Assembly: GCF_003610465.1 (NCBI RefSeq)
Contig: NZ_RAQI01000001.1
Location: 496,001-560,000 of the forward strand
Origin: Xenorhabdus ehlersii
GTDB taxonomy: Bacteria > Pseudomonadota > Gammaproteobacteria > Enterobacterales > Enterobacteriaceae
DNA: 64,000 nucleotides
Direction: 5' to 3'
Shown in pieces: positions 18,775 through 28,874 of this stretch; position 1 is the first letter of the stretch; each line of letters starts with the position of its first letter. Under the pieces are notes generated by a model. It was not told the origin of the DNA, ran no database searches, and was given only the letters and a program-made list of their open reading frames with translations. Made by a program: the position numbers and the translations under genes.

Positions 18775-19449
18775 CTAATATAGCAAAACATGGTCTATAG
18801 ATTTTAAATAGTTAGGTGGGATATAGAGGTCATAATTATTTTTTTCACAAAGAAATTTCAATTCAATCGCTGAACTAATTGAGAATTTTTCATAGATAAC
18901 ATTAAAATACCTTTCCAAGGTACGATATGAGATTTTCAGCTCGTTAGCAATATCTCTATTACTAACACCACGACAGAACAAAAAAATTATCAACCATTCT
19001 TTCTCTGTCAATATATTATTAGGCGGACTAAGGTCAATAGAGATAGAAATGTCATTTTTAATGTAATAATGGACTGAAAAATGATTTATTTCTTTGGCGT
19101 GACCAATTATTCCGATGCATTGATTATTTTCATCCATTAATGGGTATTTTTCACAGAAATAGGGTTTTAGTTGTTGATCATTGTGTTGAAAATAAGCTCC
19201 GATAGATGATATTCGTTGCATAGATTGTAAAACCTTACGATCATGTTCTTCAAACAGGTGAACAAGATGGTTAAATGGTGTCAGTAACTCTTTCTCAGTA
19301 TATCCTGTAACATCAAACTGTTCAGGCAAGTTATTTAACGTCATAAACGCTTTATTTGCATATATAAAACCGAGTTTCTTGTCTTTTACAAACCAAGATT
19401 CATGACTTTTATCCCACATATTTGTTAACTGAGGAGTGATTTGACTCAT
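18775..19449 (-). CDS. PAS domain/LuxR-type HTH regulator (second LuxR solo)
   Basis: A 224-residue regulator with the same build as the one at 13282-13962: a PAS-like sensor at about residues 15-130 (SWFVKDKKLGFIYANKAFM) and a LuxR helix-turn-helix at about 155-205 (ILTEKEWLIIFLFCRGVSNRD and ELKISYRTLERYFNVIYEK). The C-terminal tails are also alike (NNYDLYIPPNYL here and NNFDLYVPERFL there), which marks them as paralogues. No luxI or other signal synthase is adjacent. It is transcribed toward the lacI-nhaC-malY operon with 129 bp between them, so it may regulate that operon or may be a free-standing sensor. Confidence 0.88.
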   Translation of the reverse strand: MSQITPQLTNMWDKSHESWFVKDKKLGFIYANKAFMTLNNLPEQFDVTGYTEKELLTPFNHLVHLFEEHDRKVLQSMQRISSIGAYFQHNDQQLKPYFCEKYPLMDENNQCIGIIGHAKEINHFSVHYYIKNDISISIDLSPPNNILTEKEWLIIFLFCRGVSNRDIANELKISYRTLERYFNVIYEKFSISSAIELKFLCEKNNYDLYIPPNYLKSIDHVLLY

Positions 19450-19469
19450 ATATAACCTTCAATAATGTC

Positions 19470-19613
19470 ATACCCGTTATTTTTCAAGTTACTGCTTTGT
19501 GAGCTACACTCACCCCTCAATCATTACCCTAATCACAATTTTCCTAACCGCGTAGTCATGATCTATGTGCTTTTAGATTTTTTCCCTGTCGCCGCGAGGT
19601 AACTCGAACATTC
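19470..19613. repeat. Palindromic intergenic repeat (YPAL/ERIC-like)
   Basis: About 140 bp with imperfect terminal inverted repeats: TTCAAGTTAC (19483-19492) and GTAACTCGAA (19599-19608), one mismatch, with ATACCCGTTATTT outside the left arm. The ends resemble the short palindromic repeats that are abundant in Yersinia and Photorhabdus intergenic regions. Only one copy is visible here, directly upstream of the second PAS/LuxR gene. The interior is diverged. Confidence 0.6.
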
Positions 19614-20247
19614 TTCACCGGTTTTGAACTTGATTGTTATGGACAAAGTAACGCATTTATTTCAGATGGAATGTGAGAAGAGCTTGTTATTCATGTAACC
19701 GGTTTCATGAAGTGTGAAAATGTGACTTTAGTTGCTTTTTTTATCTTGTTGATCACTGGAAAAAATCAGCACCGTAGGATCACGTTCCCAGTCGGTGCTG
19801 GTTATCCGATTTGCAATAATTACACTTTGCTTGTAGTGAAACGCCGTACCCACAACAAGACCAGACTAATACTGTCAGTGGCAAGCCGTGGAATAAGTTG
19901 TGGCTACGTAGCTGGTAGCTCGCCAATCGTGCGCCACTGAATGACTATTTTCCTGGCTTGACATTATTATTCGCTCATTTGTTATTCAGGAATATGCCGG
20001 AAAGTTACCAACAACAAATCCCGAAATGCCGCATTTGTAGGAGATATTTGTCGAACATTGCTTGCCCGATGATAAAGTTGTTTATCGTCTATTGCGAGTG
20101 TTTCAAGAAAATGTCCCATTGCGGTGTGTAATAAGGGCGGAGATTTATTTAAGAAGAGTACCAAAATGACTGAAGTACAGTTCAATTTTTTATTGAATAA
20201 AATGATATGTTTGATTTGAGTTATAGGAAATAAAAACAGAAAGTAAA
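19614..20247. other. Unassigned region with probable gene debris
   Basis: About 630 bp before the dxs terminator with no recognisable intact gene. On the minus strand three short stretches look protein-like: one ending RDLLLVTFRHIPE (stop near 19982), one starting at ATG 19964 (MSSQENSHSVAHDWRATSYV, 29 codons), and one from about 19857 containing TDWERDPTVLIFSSDQQDKK. They could be pieces of one or two decayed genes. A hairpin pairs CAGCACCG (19767-19774) with CGGTGCTG (19793-19800). I cannot name the parent genes. Confidence 0.4.
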
Positions 20248-20280
20248 ATGGATGAATGTTTAATAAAAACACTCATCCAT
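20248..20280 (-). terminator. Terminator after dxs
   Basis: ATGGATGA (20248-20255) and TCATCCAT (20273-20280) pair, extended after one mismatch by TGTTT/AAACA, and are followed on the minus strand by a T-rich stretch. It ends the xseB-ispA-dxs transcript. Confidence 0.75.
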
Positions 20281-20289
20281 TATTAGAGA

Positions 20290-22155
20290 TTATTTAGCCA
20301 GATATTTCTCGATACTATTTTGAATACCCGCCGCATCCAGCCCTAAATCAGCATGAAGTTCTTGTTGCGTTCCTTGTGGAATAAAGTCATCCGGTAAACC
20401 CAGATTCAATACGGGAACTGACAACTTTTCCTGCATCAGCAGTTCGTTAACACCACTGCCTGCACCGCCCATAATGGCATTCTCTTCCAAAGTCACCAGC
20501 AGCTCGTGGCTGGCTGCGATTTCCAGCACCAGCTCTTTGTCCAGCGGTTTGACAAAACGCATATCTACAACGGTTGCGTTCAGGGTTTCAGCCGCTTGCA
20601 GCGCATAGGATAATAGTGTGCCAAAGTTCAGGATCGCAATGCGCTCTCCCTGACGGCGGATTACACCCTTGCCGATTGGCAATGTTTCCAGTGGCTGGAG
20701 TTCAGCACCTGTACCTGTACCACGAGGATAACGAACAGCAGCAGGGCCTGCTTGATAATGATATCCGGTATGTAGCATCTGACGGCATTCGTTTTCATCG
20801 CTGGGTGCCATAATCACCATATTCGGGATACAACGCAGGAAGGAAAGATCGAATGCCCCTTGATGGGTCTGACCATCTGCACCGACAATGCCGCCACGGT
20901 CGATGGCAAATAAAACAGGCAGGTTTTGGATGGCGACATCGTGGATCACTTGATCATAAGCGCGTTGCAGGAAGGTGGAATAAATGGCAACGATAGGTTT
21001 ATAGCCGCCAATAGCCAGACCTGCGGCAAAAGTGACGGAATGCTGCTCGGCAATCGCGACATCAAAATATTGTTCAGGATATTCGCGGGAGAAGCGCACC
21101 ATACCGGAACCTTCGCGCATGGCTGGGGTGATCGCCATCAGTTTTTTATCATGGGCGGCTTCTTCACACAGCCAGTCACCGAAGATTTTGGAAAATGTCG
21201 GACGAGTATCTGCGCTTTTGGGCAAAGAACCCGCAGAGGGATCGAATTTGGGGACGGCATGCCAACTGATAGGATCTTTTTCCGCTGGTGCATAACCACG
21301 ACCTTTTTTAGTCATGATATGCAGGAATTGTGGCCCTTTCAGTTCACGCATATTTTTCAAAGTTTGGGTTAGCGCCAGTACGTCATGGCCATCAACAGGC
21401 CCGATATAGTTAAACCCAAGCTCTTCGAACAGCGTTCCAGGAACAACCATGCCTTTCAGATGCTCTTCCGTTTTTTTCAATAACTCTTTGATAGGAGGCA
21501 GGTTGGAAAAAACTTTTTTACCACCTTCACGCAGGGTTGTATACAGCTTGCCTGACAGGATCTGTGCCAGATGGTTATTCAATGCTCCCACGTTTTCAGA
21601 GATAGACATTTCATTATCATTGAGAATAACCAGCATGTCGGGATCGATATCGCCGGCATGGTTCATAGCTTCAAAAGCCATACCCGCAGTAATGGCTCCA
21701 TCCCCAATGACGCATACCGTTTTGCGGCCTTTGCCTTCATGTTCGGCAGCAATAGCCATACCTAAGCCAGCGCTGATTGATGTGGATGAGTGGCCGACGC
21801 ACAAGGTGTCGTACTCACTTTCTTCCCGCCAGGGGAAGGGGTGAAGGCCATTTTTTTGCCGAATGGTATTAATGCGATCACGACGTCCAGTTAAAATTTT
21901 GTGCGGGTAGGCCTGATGACCAACGTCCCAGACTAAATTGTCAAAAGGGGTTTTATAAACATAGTGGAGTGCGACGGTTAATTCGATAGCGCCAAGGCCG
22001 GAAGCAAAGTGACCACTGGAGCGGCTGACACTGTTCAGCAAAAATTGACGCAGTTCATCGCATAACTTTGGCAAGGTTTCTTTGGGTAGCAGGCGAAGCT
22101 CTTCTGGAGTTTCTGCCAATGCCAATGTTGGATATTTCGCTATATCAATGCTCAT
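20290..22155 (-). CDS. dxs: Dxs, 1-deoxy-D-xylulose-5-phosphate synthase
   Basis: Dxs condenses pyruvate with glyceraldehyde 3-phosphate, the first step of the MEP isoprenoid pathway and a source of thiamine and pyridoxal precursors. The 621-residue protein (E. coli 620) has the thiamine-diphosphate motif [18 protein letters not shown] with the [10 protein letters not shown] end, the [10 protein letters not shown] histidine block, and the transketolase-like pyrimidine domain [17 protein letters not shown]. It lies 108 bp downstream of ispA in the xseB-ispA-dxs order of E. coli, and a terminator follows. Confidence 0.97.
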   Translation of the reverse strand: MSIDIAKYPTLALAETPEELRLLPKETLPKLCDELRQFLLNSVSRSSGHFASGLGAIELTVALHYVYKTPFDNLVWDVGHQAYPHKILTGRRDRINTIRQKNGLHPFPWREESEYDTLCVGHSSTSISAGLGMAIAAEHEGKGRKTVCVIGDGAITAGMAFEAMNHAGDIDPDMLVILNDNEMSISENVGALNNHLAQILSGKLYTTLREGGKKVFSNLPPIKELLKKTEEHLKGMVVPGTLFEELGFNYIGPVDGHDVLALTQTLKNMRELKGPQFLHIMTKKGRGYAPAEKDPISWHAVPKFDPSAGSLPKSADTRPTFSKIFGDWLCEEAAHDKKLMAITPAMREGSGMVRFSREYPEQYFDVAIAEQHSVTFAAGLAIGGYKPIVAIYSTFLQRAYDQVIHDVAIQNLPVLFAIDRGGIVGADGQTHQGAFDLSFLRCIPNMVIMAPSDENECRQMLHTGYHYQAGPAAVRYPRGTGTGAELQPLETLPIGKGVIRRQGERIAILNFGTLLSYALQAAETLNATVVDMRFVKPLDKELVLEIAASHELLVTLEENAIMGGAGSGVNELLMQEKLSVPVLNLGLPDDFIPQGTQQELHADLGLDAAGIQNSIEKYLAK

Positions 22156-22263
22156 GCTATGCCTGTGTAAAATGCTATATCCGTTAGAAGTTGAATATTA
22201 AGAACCCTGTTATTATCAGTATGTAATTTCTGGGTTCACCCCATAAGGCGCTTTACCGGTTTT

Positions 22264-23181
22264 TTAGCTGTTTCTCTCAATGATAAAACCAGCCAATTTC
22301 TTCAAGGTTGCGGTGTCATATGACCGTTTTTCCAGTTCTGTAAGGGCAATGAGCGCTTCTTCATACAGATCCCTGGCTTTTTGTTGGGCTTGTTCTAAAC
22401 CTAATAATGCAGGATAAGTATTTTTGCCGAGCTGCTGATCGTTGCCCTGACGCTTACCAATCACTTCAGTATTGCCAATGATATCCAGAATATCGTCATG
22501 TACCTGAAATGCCAGACCGATGGCTTGGGCATATCGCTCCAGCAAAGGCAGTACTTCACGGCCCCGTTGTCCTGCACTATAAGCAGCCAATCGAACGGAT
22601 GAGCGTATTAGTGCACCTGTTTTATGTCGGTGGATCTGTTCCAGTGAAGCGAGATCGATCTGTTTACCTTCTGCTTCCAAATCCAGTGATTGCCCGCCAC
22701 ACATGCCGGCAAAGCCACTGGCGCTTGCCAGTTCAGCGATCATGGCAAGACGATCGGATAAGGCCACATTGGGCATATCCTGTTTTGCCAAAATCTCAAA
22801 GGCCAGTGATTGTAATGCATCACCGGCTAAAATAGCCTGGCTTTCACCAAATTTGATATGACAGGTGGGCTGCCCACGACGTAAATCGTCATTATCCATT
22901 GCGGGTAAATCATCATGGATCAATGAATAGGCATGGATGCACTCTATCGCGATGGCTGCGGCATCAAGACTCTTTTTGGGGAGGCCAAACATTTCTCCCA
23001 CGCTGTAAACTAAAAATGGACGCAGCCGTTTTCCACCCAGTACTGCACCATATTGCATTGCTGTACCTAATGGGCTGTTTAAAAAGGGCAATGAAGCAAA
23101 TATTGCCATCAGTTTGTCATTAGTATGTTGCTGACAAGCGAGCAATTTTTCTTCAAAAGGAGCCTTATATTGTTCAGACAT
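22264..23181 (-). CDS. ispA: IspA, farnesyl diphosphate synthase
   Basis: IspA condenses isopentenyl and dimethylallyl diphosphates to geranyl and then farnesyl diphosphate. The two aspartate-rich motifs are visible: LIHDDLPAMDNDDLRRG and FQVHDDILDIIG. The frame is open to 23232, but the ATG at 23181 (MSEQYKAPFEEKLLACQQ, 305 residues) is chosen because it starts 4 bp after the xseB stop and its length is nearer the family's (E. coli 299). Translation is probably coupled to xseB. Confidence 0.95.
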   Translation of the reverse strand: MSEQYKAPFEEKLLACQQHTNDKLMAIFASLPFLNSPLGTAMQYGAVLGGKRLRPFLVYSVGEMFGLPKKSLDAAAIAIECIHAYSLIHDDLPAMDNDDLRRGQPTCHIKFGESQAILAGDALQSLAFEILAKQDMPNVALSDRLAMIAELASASGFAGMCGGQSLDLEAEGKQIDLASLEQIHRHKTGALIRSSVRLAAYSAGQRGREVLPLLERYAQAIGLAFQVHDDILDIIGNTEVIGKRQGNDQQLGKNTYPALLGLEQAQQKARDLYEEALIALTELEKRSYDTATLKKLAGFIIERNS

Positions 23182-23185
23182 AAAT

Positions 23186-23443
23186 TTACTCAGCATCGGA
23201 CGAAAATTCATCAAGAGGCGATTGTGCATCATGGTTCAGTAAAATTTGCACTCGTTGCTCCGCTTGTTGAAGCGTTTTCTGTCCTTGTCTTGCAAGTTGA
23301 ATACCACGTTCAAATTCATTCAACGCATCTTCTAATGGGAGTTCCCCGGATTCCAGCCGAATCACAATTTCTTCCAGCTCTTTAAGAGAGGTCTCGAATG
23401 CTGGGATTTGTTCGGTTGCTGATGTTTGATTTGCTTTAGACAT
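23186..23443 (-). CDS. xseB: XseB, exodeoxyribonuclease VII small subunit
   Basis: The small helical subunit of exonuclease VII, of which several copies join one XseA. The 85-residue protein contains the family signature [20 protein letters not shown] and [20 protein letters not shown], and its length is close to E. coli XseB (80). It is the first gene of the xseB-ispA-dxs operon and is divergent from thiI, with about 250 bp between the two starts. Confidence 0.96.
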   Translation of the reverse strand: MSKANQTSATEQIPAFETSLKELEEIVIRLESGELPLEDALNEFERGIQLARQGQKTLQQAEQRVQILLNHDAQSPLDEFSSDAE

Positions 23444-23697
23444 AATGACTTAACATATGGTTATTTAACGAATTACAGCAAAGCAAGTTCGTTACAGAAT
23501 TGCAGAGTACCCTACTACACCAAGAAAAATAAATCATGTGTTACCACTATTTTTTTATAATCGGTTTTTGCGGTCGATTTTTTACAGGTGATAAGCCAGA
23601 TGGTGTTATACTCTGCGCCCTATCCAACTGAACACTTAAGAACAATCATTGATGTTGTTGATGATAGTTCAACATTGAATGACTACTATATCTTACT

Positions 23698-25146
23698 ATG
23701 AAGTTTATCATTAAATTATTCCCAGAAATTACGATTAAAAGCCAGACCGTTCGGTTACGCTTTATTAAAATTCTTGCCAGCAATATCCGCAATGTGTTGA
23801 AGACCTTCGGAGAAGGCATTGCTGTTGTTCGCCATTGGGATAATATCGAAGTTCGGGTTAAGGATGATAACCTTGGTGCGGAAATTTGTGACGCACTGAC
23901 ACGCATTCCAGGTATCCACCATATCCTGCAAGTAGAAGAGCGGGATTTTCGTGATCTGCATCATATCTTTGAGCAGGCCTATGAAACTTACGGCCATTTA
24001 CTGCATGGTAAAACATTTTGTGTTCGCGCAAAGCGCCGTGGTAAACACAATTTTACATCCAATGAAGTTGAACGCTATGTTGGTGGCGGCTTGAATCAAC
24101 ATATTGAATCAGCCAAGGTGAAACTGACTAAGCCTGATGTCACCGTGAATCTGGAAATTGATCAGGATAAGTTGATTCTGGTTAAAGCCCGTCATGAAGG
24201 GATTGGCGGGTTTCCTATCGGTACACAGGAAGATGTTCTGTCATTGATTTCCGGCGGATTTGATTCCGGCGTTTCCAGCTATATGCTGATGCGTCGAGGC
24301 TGCCGTGTGCACTACTGTTTCTTTAATCTTGGTGGCGCAGCCCACGAAATTGGCGTAAAGCAGGTTGCCCATTATTTGTGGAACCGGTTTGGCAGCTCGC
24401 ATAAAGTCCGTTTCGTTGCTGTTAATTTTGAACCTGTCGTGGCTGAAATTCTGGAAAAAGTTGATGACGGGCAGATGGGGGTTGTGCTGAAAAGAATGAT
24501 GGTCAGAGCGGCTTCCAGGGTTGCAGAACGTTATGGTGTACAGGCGATTGTAACCGGTGAGGCTCTGGGGCAGGTATCCAGCCAGACCTTGACTAACCTA
24601 AGGTTGATTGACAATGTTTCAGATACGTTGATCCTCCGTCCCCTGATTTCCCATGATAAAGAGCACATTATTAAGCTGGCCCGTGAGATTGGCACTGAAG
24701 ATTTTGCCCGCACTATGCCGGAATTTTGTGGGGTGATATCAAAAAGCCCGACAGTGAAAGCCGTTAAAGCCAAAATTGAAGCAGAGGAAAACAATTTTGA
24801 CTTTGAGATCTTAGAACGCGTGGTTAGTGAAGCCCAGAATCTGGATATTCGCCAAATTGCGGAGCAATCCAGTGAGCAAGTGGTGGAAGTGGAAATGGTA
24901 TCTGCACTTTCCCCTAATGATGTGTTATTGGATATCCGTTCCCCCGATGAACAGGATAATCGTCCGTTAAATATAGAGGGTATTGAAACTCAGTCATTGC
25001 CTTTCTATAAACTGGGCACTCAGTTTGGTGATTTGCCGAAAGAAAAAACTTATCTGCTTTATTGTGAGCGTGGTGTGATGAGTCGTTTACAGGCACTTTA
25101 TCTGCGAGAACAAGGCTTCGACAATGTGAAGGTATATCGGCCTTAA
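23698..25146 (+). CDS. thiI: ThiI, tRNA 4-thiouridine synthase / thiazole sulphur carrier
   Basis: ThiI makes 4-thiouridine at tRNA position 8 and transfers sulphur for thiazole synthesis. The 482-residue protein is the same length as in E. coli: N-terminal ferredoxin-like and THUMP domains (to about 165), the PP-loop ATPase motif [12 protein letters not shown] (near 183), Cys344 region [10 protein letters not shown], and a C-terminal rhodanese domain with catalytic Cys456 ([10 protein letters not shown]). It is monocistronic, between divergent xseB and convergent yajL. The rhodanese domain means thiazole synthesis can be supported as well as tRNA modification. Confidence 0.97.
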   Translation: MKFIIKLFPEITIKSQTVRLRFIKILASNIRNVLKTFGEGIAVVRHWDNIEVRVKDDNLGAEICDALTRIPGIHHILQVEERDFRDLHHIFEQAYETYGHLLHGKTFCVRAKRRGKHNFTSNEVERYVGGGLNQHIESAKVKLTKPDVTVNLEIDQDKLILVKARHEGIGGFPIGTQEDVLSLISGGFDSGVSSYMLMRRGCRVHYCFFNLGGAAHEIGVKQVAHYLWNRFGSSHKVRFVAVNFEPVVAEILEKVDDGQMGVVLKRMMVRAASRVAERYGVQAIVTGEALGQVSSQTLTNLRLIDNVSDTLILRPLISHDKEHIIKLAREIGTEDFARTMPEFCGVISKSPTVKAVKAKIEAEENNFDFEILERVVSEAQNLDIRQIAEQSSEQVVEVEMVSALSPNDVLLDIRSPDEQDNRPLNIEGIETQSLPFYKLGTQFGDLPKEKTYLLYCERGVMSRLQALYLREQGFDNVKVYRP

Positions 25147-25204
25147 TGTGTTCTTAAGGAACCAGGCTGCTTGCGGAACTGATCCGATAGGCAGCCTATG
25201 TTGT

Positions 25205-25227
25205 ATCTCACCTTTATAAGGTGAGAT
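25205..25227. terminator. Hairpin between convergent thiI and yajL
   Basis: ATCTCACCTT (25205-25214) and AAGGTGAGAT (25218-25227) form a perfect 10-bp stem with a TAT loop, 2 bp from the yajL stop. T-runs are weak on both strands, but the position between convergent genes fits a shared terminator. Confidence 0.6.
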
Positions 25228-25229
25228 GA

Positions 25230-25826
25230 TTATTGAATGTTTTGGTAATTATTAATACCGGGTGGTAAAACGAGTTGGGCGGCAATTTCTGCGGCTTTTT
25301 CTTTTCCTTTCAACAATTCAATCAGTTTCAAGGCAAAGTCAAAAGCTGTGGCAGGTCCTTGGCTGGTCAGTAAGTTAACCCTTTCGTCAAAATAAACTCG
25401 TTTATCAATCCATTTTTCTGGTGCAATCTTATCTTGCATACTGGGATAGCCAGTCATATTTCCGACAGGAAAAAGTTGATGATATTCCAATACAATGGCC
25501 GGAGAAGCACAGATTGCCGCAATGATTTTCCCCTGACTTTGTGCGGTTCGAATTTTTTCTACTACCAGTAAGCTGTCACGAAAACATTCTGCGCCTTTTA
25601 TTCCTCCCGGCAGAATAATGGCATCAAAATCTTCGTCAACGACATTAACCAAGGGGACATCAGCAACGATTTTGACGCCGCGTGAGCAGGTTAATGTGAG
25701 GGAACCATCGGTTTCCGCACTGGCTACGGTAACATTAACCCCTGCCCTAACGAGTAAATCAATCGTTGTGACAGCCTCGGTTTCTTCACTACCGTGGGCG
25801 AGACAAATAAGGGCTGAGGCGCTCAT
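25230..25826 (-). CDS. yajL: YajL, DJ-1/PfpI-family chaperone/deglycase-like protein
   Basis: YajL belongs to the DJ-1 superfamily and protects thiols and proteins under oxidative or electrophile stress. The ATG at 25826 gives 198 residues starting [20 protein letters not shown]; the longer frame to 25895 runs into panE. The nucleophile-elbow Cys106 is present in [11 protein letters not shown], with the upstream [15 protein letters not shown] block. Unlike E. coli, the first loop reads LAHGSEE rather than LAPGSEE. Its start overlaps the 3' end of panE by 38 bp. Confidence 0.93.
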   Translation of the reverse strand: MSASALICLAHGSEETEAVTTIDLLVRAGVNVTVASAETDGSLTLTCSRGVKIVADVPLVNVVDEDFDAIILPGGIKGAECFRDSLLVVEKIRTAQSQGKIIAAICASPAIVLEYHQLFPVGNMTGYPSMQDKIAPEKWIDKRVYFDERVNLLTSQGPATAFDFALKLIELLKGKEKAAEIAAQLVLPPGINNYQNIQ

Positions 25827-26700
25827 ATTCTTCCTCTTTGCGTTTAATGTAATGATAAACAGCGGTATTTTCTGCAATTGACAAACCGTGAACACGAGCC
25901 CGACGCATTAAAAAACCGGTAATGTAGTCTATTTCTGTATGTCGCTGTGCCCTTATATCTTGCAGCATGGATGAGTAATTTTCAGAGGTTTGCTCAATCA
26001 CGTTCATAACGTAATCAATCAATGTTTGTTTGGTTGTATGGATACTGTCATGTTCCATAACTTGGTAAATTTCGCCACATAATGCCTGAATTTGTGTCTG
26101 ATGATGCCGTAAGTCACCATTTTTGCAGTCATAGATGACGGTAAGGGGATTAATGACACAGTTGACGGCAAGTTTCATCCAACTGATAGCATGTATTTCA
26201 TTGTGCCATGCTACATCGGGCAGGGCACTGTGTAAAATATCGGCCAGATTGCTGAGTTTGGCGGCATTGGCGGTTATGGCACCGATGTGAGTCATCCCTT
26301 GTGACTTATAATGCACAATACTATTTTTTCGATAGGCTCCATGCGTAGTTACGCCAAGTAAAATGGGGTTGGGTAAAGACCTGAATTCTTCTTGGGTTCC
26401 CATTCCATTATGTAATAACAGGATTGGGCAATGGGGAGGAAGTTTGTCAGCAAGGTGATTGATTGCGTCGGAAACTTGCCACGATTTTAAACAAACGAGG
26501 AGTAACTTACTTTCAGCAAGGTGTTTTTCGCTGTTGGCAGGAAATTGTTGATTAAAAACCTGGCCATTAAAGTTTTCGATCTGGACGGAAATAACAGGCT
26601 GTGGAACCCTTAGCCATCCCTGAACACTATGATTTTGTTGGGATAGGGCGGCAAGCCACAGTTTACCGATAGCGCCACAACCAAGAACGGTTATTTTCAT
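25789..26700 (-). CDS. panE: PanE (ApbA), 2-dehydropantoate 2-reductase
   Basis: PanE reduces ketopantoate to pantoate with NADPH in pantothenate synthesis. Taking the ATG at 26700 gives 303 residues, the E. coli length, beginning [20 protein letters not shown] with the Rossmann GCGAIG motif. The catalytic Lys176 ([16 protein letters not shown]) and Glu256 ([13 protein letters not shown]) are in the expected positions. An in-frame start at 26793 is discarded because it extends toward the divergent yajQ. The gene overlaps yajL and is divergent from yajQ by 126 bp. Confidence 0.96.
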   Translation of the reverse strand: MKITVLGCGAIGKLWLAALSQQNHSVQGWLRVPQPVISVQIENFNGQVFNQQFPANSEKHLAESKLLLVCLKSWQVSDAINHLADKLPPHCPILLLHNGMGTQEEFRSLPNPILLGVTTHGAYRKNSIVHYKSQGMTHIGAITANAAKLSNLADILHSALPDVAWHNEIHAISWMKLAVNCVINPLTVIYDCKNGDLRHHQTQIQALCGEIYQVMEHDSIHTTKQTLIDYVMNVIEQTSENYSSMLQDIRAQRHTEIDYITGFLMRRARVHGLSIAENTAVYHYIKRKEEEYERLSPYLSRPR

Positions 26701-26826
26701 ATTTCTTCCTGATCTGAAAATAGGGTAGTTGCAAAAAGATCGCTGAACTTCCCGAGTATAGAGCTTTTGCCAATAATGGAAAGCGGTTATCATGCCGATT
26801 TATTGATTAGCTGGAGGTGACGGGTA

Positions 26827-27318
26827 ATGCCATCATTTGACATTGTTTCTGAAGTTGATATGCAAGAAGTGCGCAATGCAGTAGAGAACGCACAGCGGGA
26901 GTTAAGTAACCGTTGGGATTTTCGTAACGTCCCCGCGAGTTTTGAATTAAACGAAAAGAATGAATCGATCAAAATTGCCAGTGAATCTGATTTTCAGGTG
27001 AACCAACTCGTCGATATTCTGCGTGAAAAGTTTGCTAAACGTGGAATTGATGGCTCTGTAATCAACATTCCTGAAAATATGGTTCATAGCGGCAAAACGT
27101 ACAGTGTAGAAGCGACCTTACTGCAAGGTATCGATACGCCGTTAGCGAAAAAGATTGTGAAGCTGATTAAAGACAGTAAGCTGAAAGTACAGGCTCAAAT
27201 TCAGGGTGAGCAAGTGCGGGTAACTGGTAAGGCACGCGACGATTTGCAAAGTGTTATTGCATTGGTTCGTGGTGCAGAATTGGGGCAGCCTTTCCAGTTT
27301 ACTAATTTCCGCGATTAA
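26827..27318 (+). CDS. yajQ: YajQ, nucleotide-binding protein
   Basis: YajQ proteins bind nucleotides; in some bacteria they act as cyclic-di-GMP effectors. The 163-residue product begins [20 protein letters not shown] and ends PFQFTNFRD, both family hallmarks, with two ferredoxin-like halves. The start follows a strong GGAGGTGA ribosome-binding site. The gene is alone, divergent from panE and followed by a terminator. Confidence 0.95.
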   Translation: MPSFDIVSEVDMQEVRNAVENAQRELSNRWDFRNVPASFELNEKNESIKIASESDFQVNQLVDILREKFAKRGIDGSVINIPENMVHSGKTYSVEATLLQGIDTPLAKKIVKLIKDSKLKVQAQIQGEQVRVTGKARDDLQSVIALVRGAELGQPFQFTNFRD

Positions 27319-27354
27319 TTTCCGTTATTATTCTAATAGTGAATAATTAATCAT

Positions 27355-27386
27355 AGTACGGTGTCTGGTAACACCGTACTTGTTAT
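27355..27386. terminator. Terminator between convergent yajQ and yajR
   Basis: AGTACGGTGT (27355-27364) pairs with ACACCGTACT (27371-27380) around a CTGGTA loop. It is a perfect 10-bp stem, so it can serve both convergent genes. Confidence 0.8.
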
Positions 27387-27397
27387 AAATACTCAAG

Positions 27398-28765
27398 CTA
27401 TTTATGGGATAATACAAGTTGTTCTAACTGTTTGCGATTGGTTAGTTTAGTATCGACTTTGATATACGCACTGTGTTCTTCTAGTGCGATGACAACATCT
27501 TTTATACCAGCTTGCGCCAATATCTTTTTCTCCAAAACTTCAGCGTTGCTTAGTTGTTCTGGCAAAATAAGCCTGATGCTGCTGACATAGGGTGGTTGCT
27601 GTAAGGTCAGGCTGATAATAAACCAGAGTGCGGTCAGCGCGATGCCTCCCATAAAGACGAGTGATGCACCTTGCCATTCGTAAAGTATTCCCCCAAGGAA
27701 ACCTCCCAAAGCAACGCCAAGGAATTGACTGGTAGAGTAAACGCCCATAGCAGTGCCTTTGTAACCCGCAGGTGCTTCTTTGCTGATGAGTGAAGGCAAG
27801 ATGGCCTCCATGATATTAAATGCAAGGAAGAAAATTTGAATGCCTGCAAAGATCCCCCAGAGATGCGATCCCTGAGACCATAAAACGGTTTCAGCGATGA
27901 ATAGCATACCTATACACAGCAAAAATACCTGTTTCATGCGACGTTTTGTTTCTGCGTAAATAATGAAAGGCAGAACGGCGACAAAAGAGATAAGTGTAGT
28001 AATTAAATACACTTTCCAGTGTTGTTGTGGAGGAAAGCCCACTTTTTCCATAATCAGGGGAAGGGCAACAAAGCTCGACATCAATAAGGTATGCAGGCAG
28101 AGAATACCAAAATTGAGTTTGATTAGTTGGGGATCGAAAAGCACACGTTTGAAGCTGCCGCGTGCGATACCTGACTCACGATTTAATAAATGCTTGTGTG
28201 TATTTGGTACAGCAAACAGTGTGATAAGTATTCCGCAGCCAGCAAGGATTGCAATTGCTCCAAATAGGCCATTTAAACCGATTTGGTGGGTGATAATAGG
28301 GCCGACGACAATTGCAAAAGCGAATGTAATGCCAAAGCTAATGCCGATAAATGCCATTGCTTTTGTTCGATTCTGCTCACGGGTCAAGTCTGAAAGTAAT
28401 GCCATGATAGCAGCGGATATTGCCCCTGTGCCTTGCAAGGCTCGCCCGATAATAATTCCCCAAATAGAGTCGCTTAAGGCGGCAATAACACTGCCTAACG
28501 CAAAAATAAGAAGCCCGCCGATGATTAAAGGTTTTCTGCCAATTTTGTCTGAAAGAAGCCCAAATGGGATCTGGAATATTGCTTGTGTTAAGCCGTAGAT
28601 GCCAATGGCAATTCCAATAAGCGCTTCAGTCGCATCACGTAACGCTAAACCATAGGTCGTCAGAACAGGCAGAACCATGAACATGCCTAACATGCGCAGG
28701 GAGAAAACAGAACCTAAGCCCCATGTTGCCCGAAGTTCAAGCGGAGTCATTTTATTATCGTTCAT
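27398..28765 (-). CDS. yajR: YajR, MFS transporter with C-terminal YAM domain
   Basis: A proton-driven major facilitator transporter of unknown physiological substrate. The ATG at 28765 gives 455 residues starting MNDNKMTPLELRATWGLGSV, as in E. coli; an earlier in-frame start lacks support. The MFS motif A is visible as FGLLSDKIGRKPL (loop 2-3), with 12 hydrophobic segments, followed by a C-terminal ferredoxin-like YAM domain (about residues 385-455, ending IKVDTKLTNRKQLEQLVLSH). It lies between yajQ and the cyo operon terminator. Confidence 0.93.
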   Translation of the reverse strand: MNDNKMTPLELRATWGLGSVFSLRMLGMFMVLPVLTTYGLALRDATEALIGIAIGIYGLTQAIFQIPFGLLSDKIGRKPLIIGGLLIFALGSVIAALSDSIWGIIIGRALQGTGAISAAIMALLSDLTREQNRTKAMAFIGISFGITFAFAIVVGPIITHQIGLNGLFGAIAILAGCGILITLFAVPNTHKHLLNRESGIARGSFKRVLFDPQLIKLNFGILCLHTLLMSSFVALPLIMEKVGFPPQQHWKVYLITTLISFVAVLPFIIYAETKRRMKQVFLLCIGMLFIAETVLWSQGSHLWGIFAGIQIFFLAFNIMEAILPSLISKEAPAGYKGTAMGVYSTSQFLGVALGGFLGGILYEWQGASLVFMGGIALTALWFIISLTLQQPPYVSSIRLILPEQLSNAEVLEKKILAQAGIKDVVIALEEHSAYIKVDTKLTNRKQLEQLVLSHK

Positions 28766-28874
28766 GGATACCTCAAAAAATCTGGTATGACATTTCAATT
28801 AGGTGAGAACAAACGAAAAAGAAGCGTTTGTAACCGAATAAGTTGTCATCGAATAGAGATAAAAGAAAGGAAAA

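Noticed and set aside
19707..19940. 77-codon plus-strand frame upstream of dxs
   Set aside because: No ribosome-binding site, no homologue recognised, and it runs through an inverted repeat.
20926..21372. 148-codon frame antisense to dxs
   Set aside because: It mirrors the conserved dxs coding strand and shows no family content of its own.
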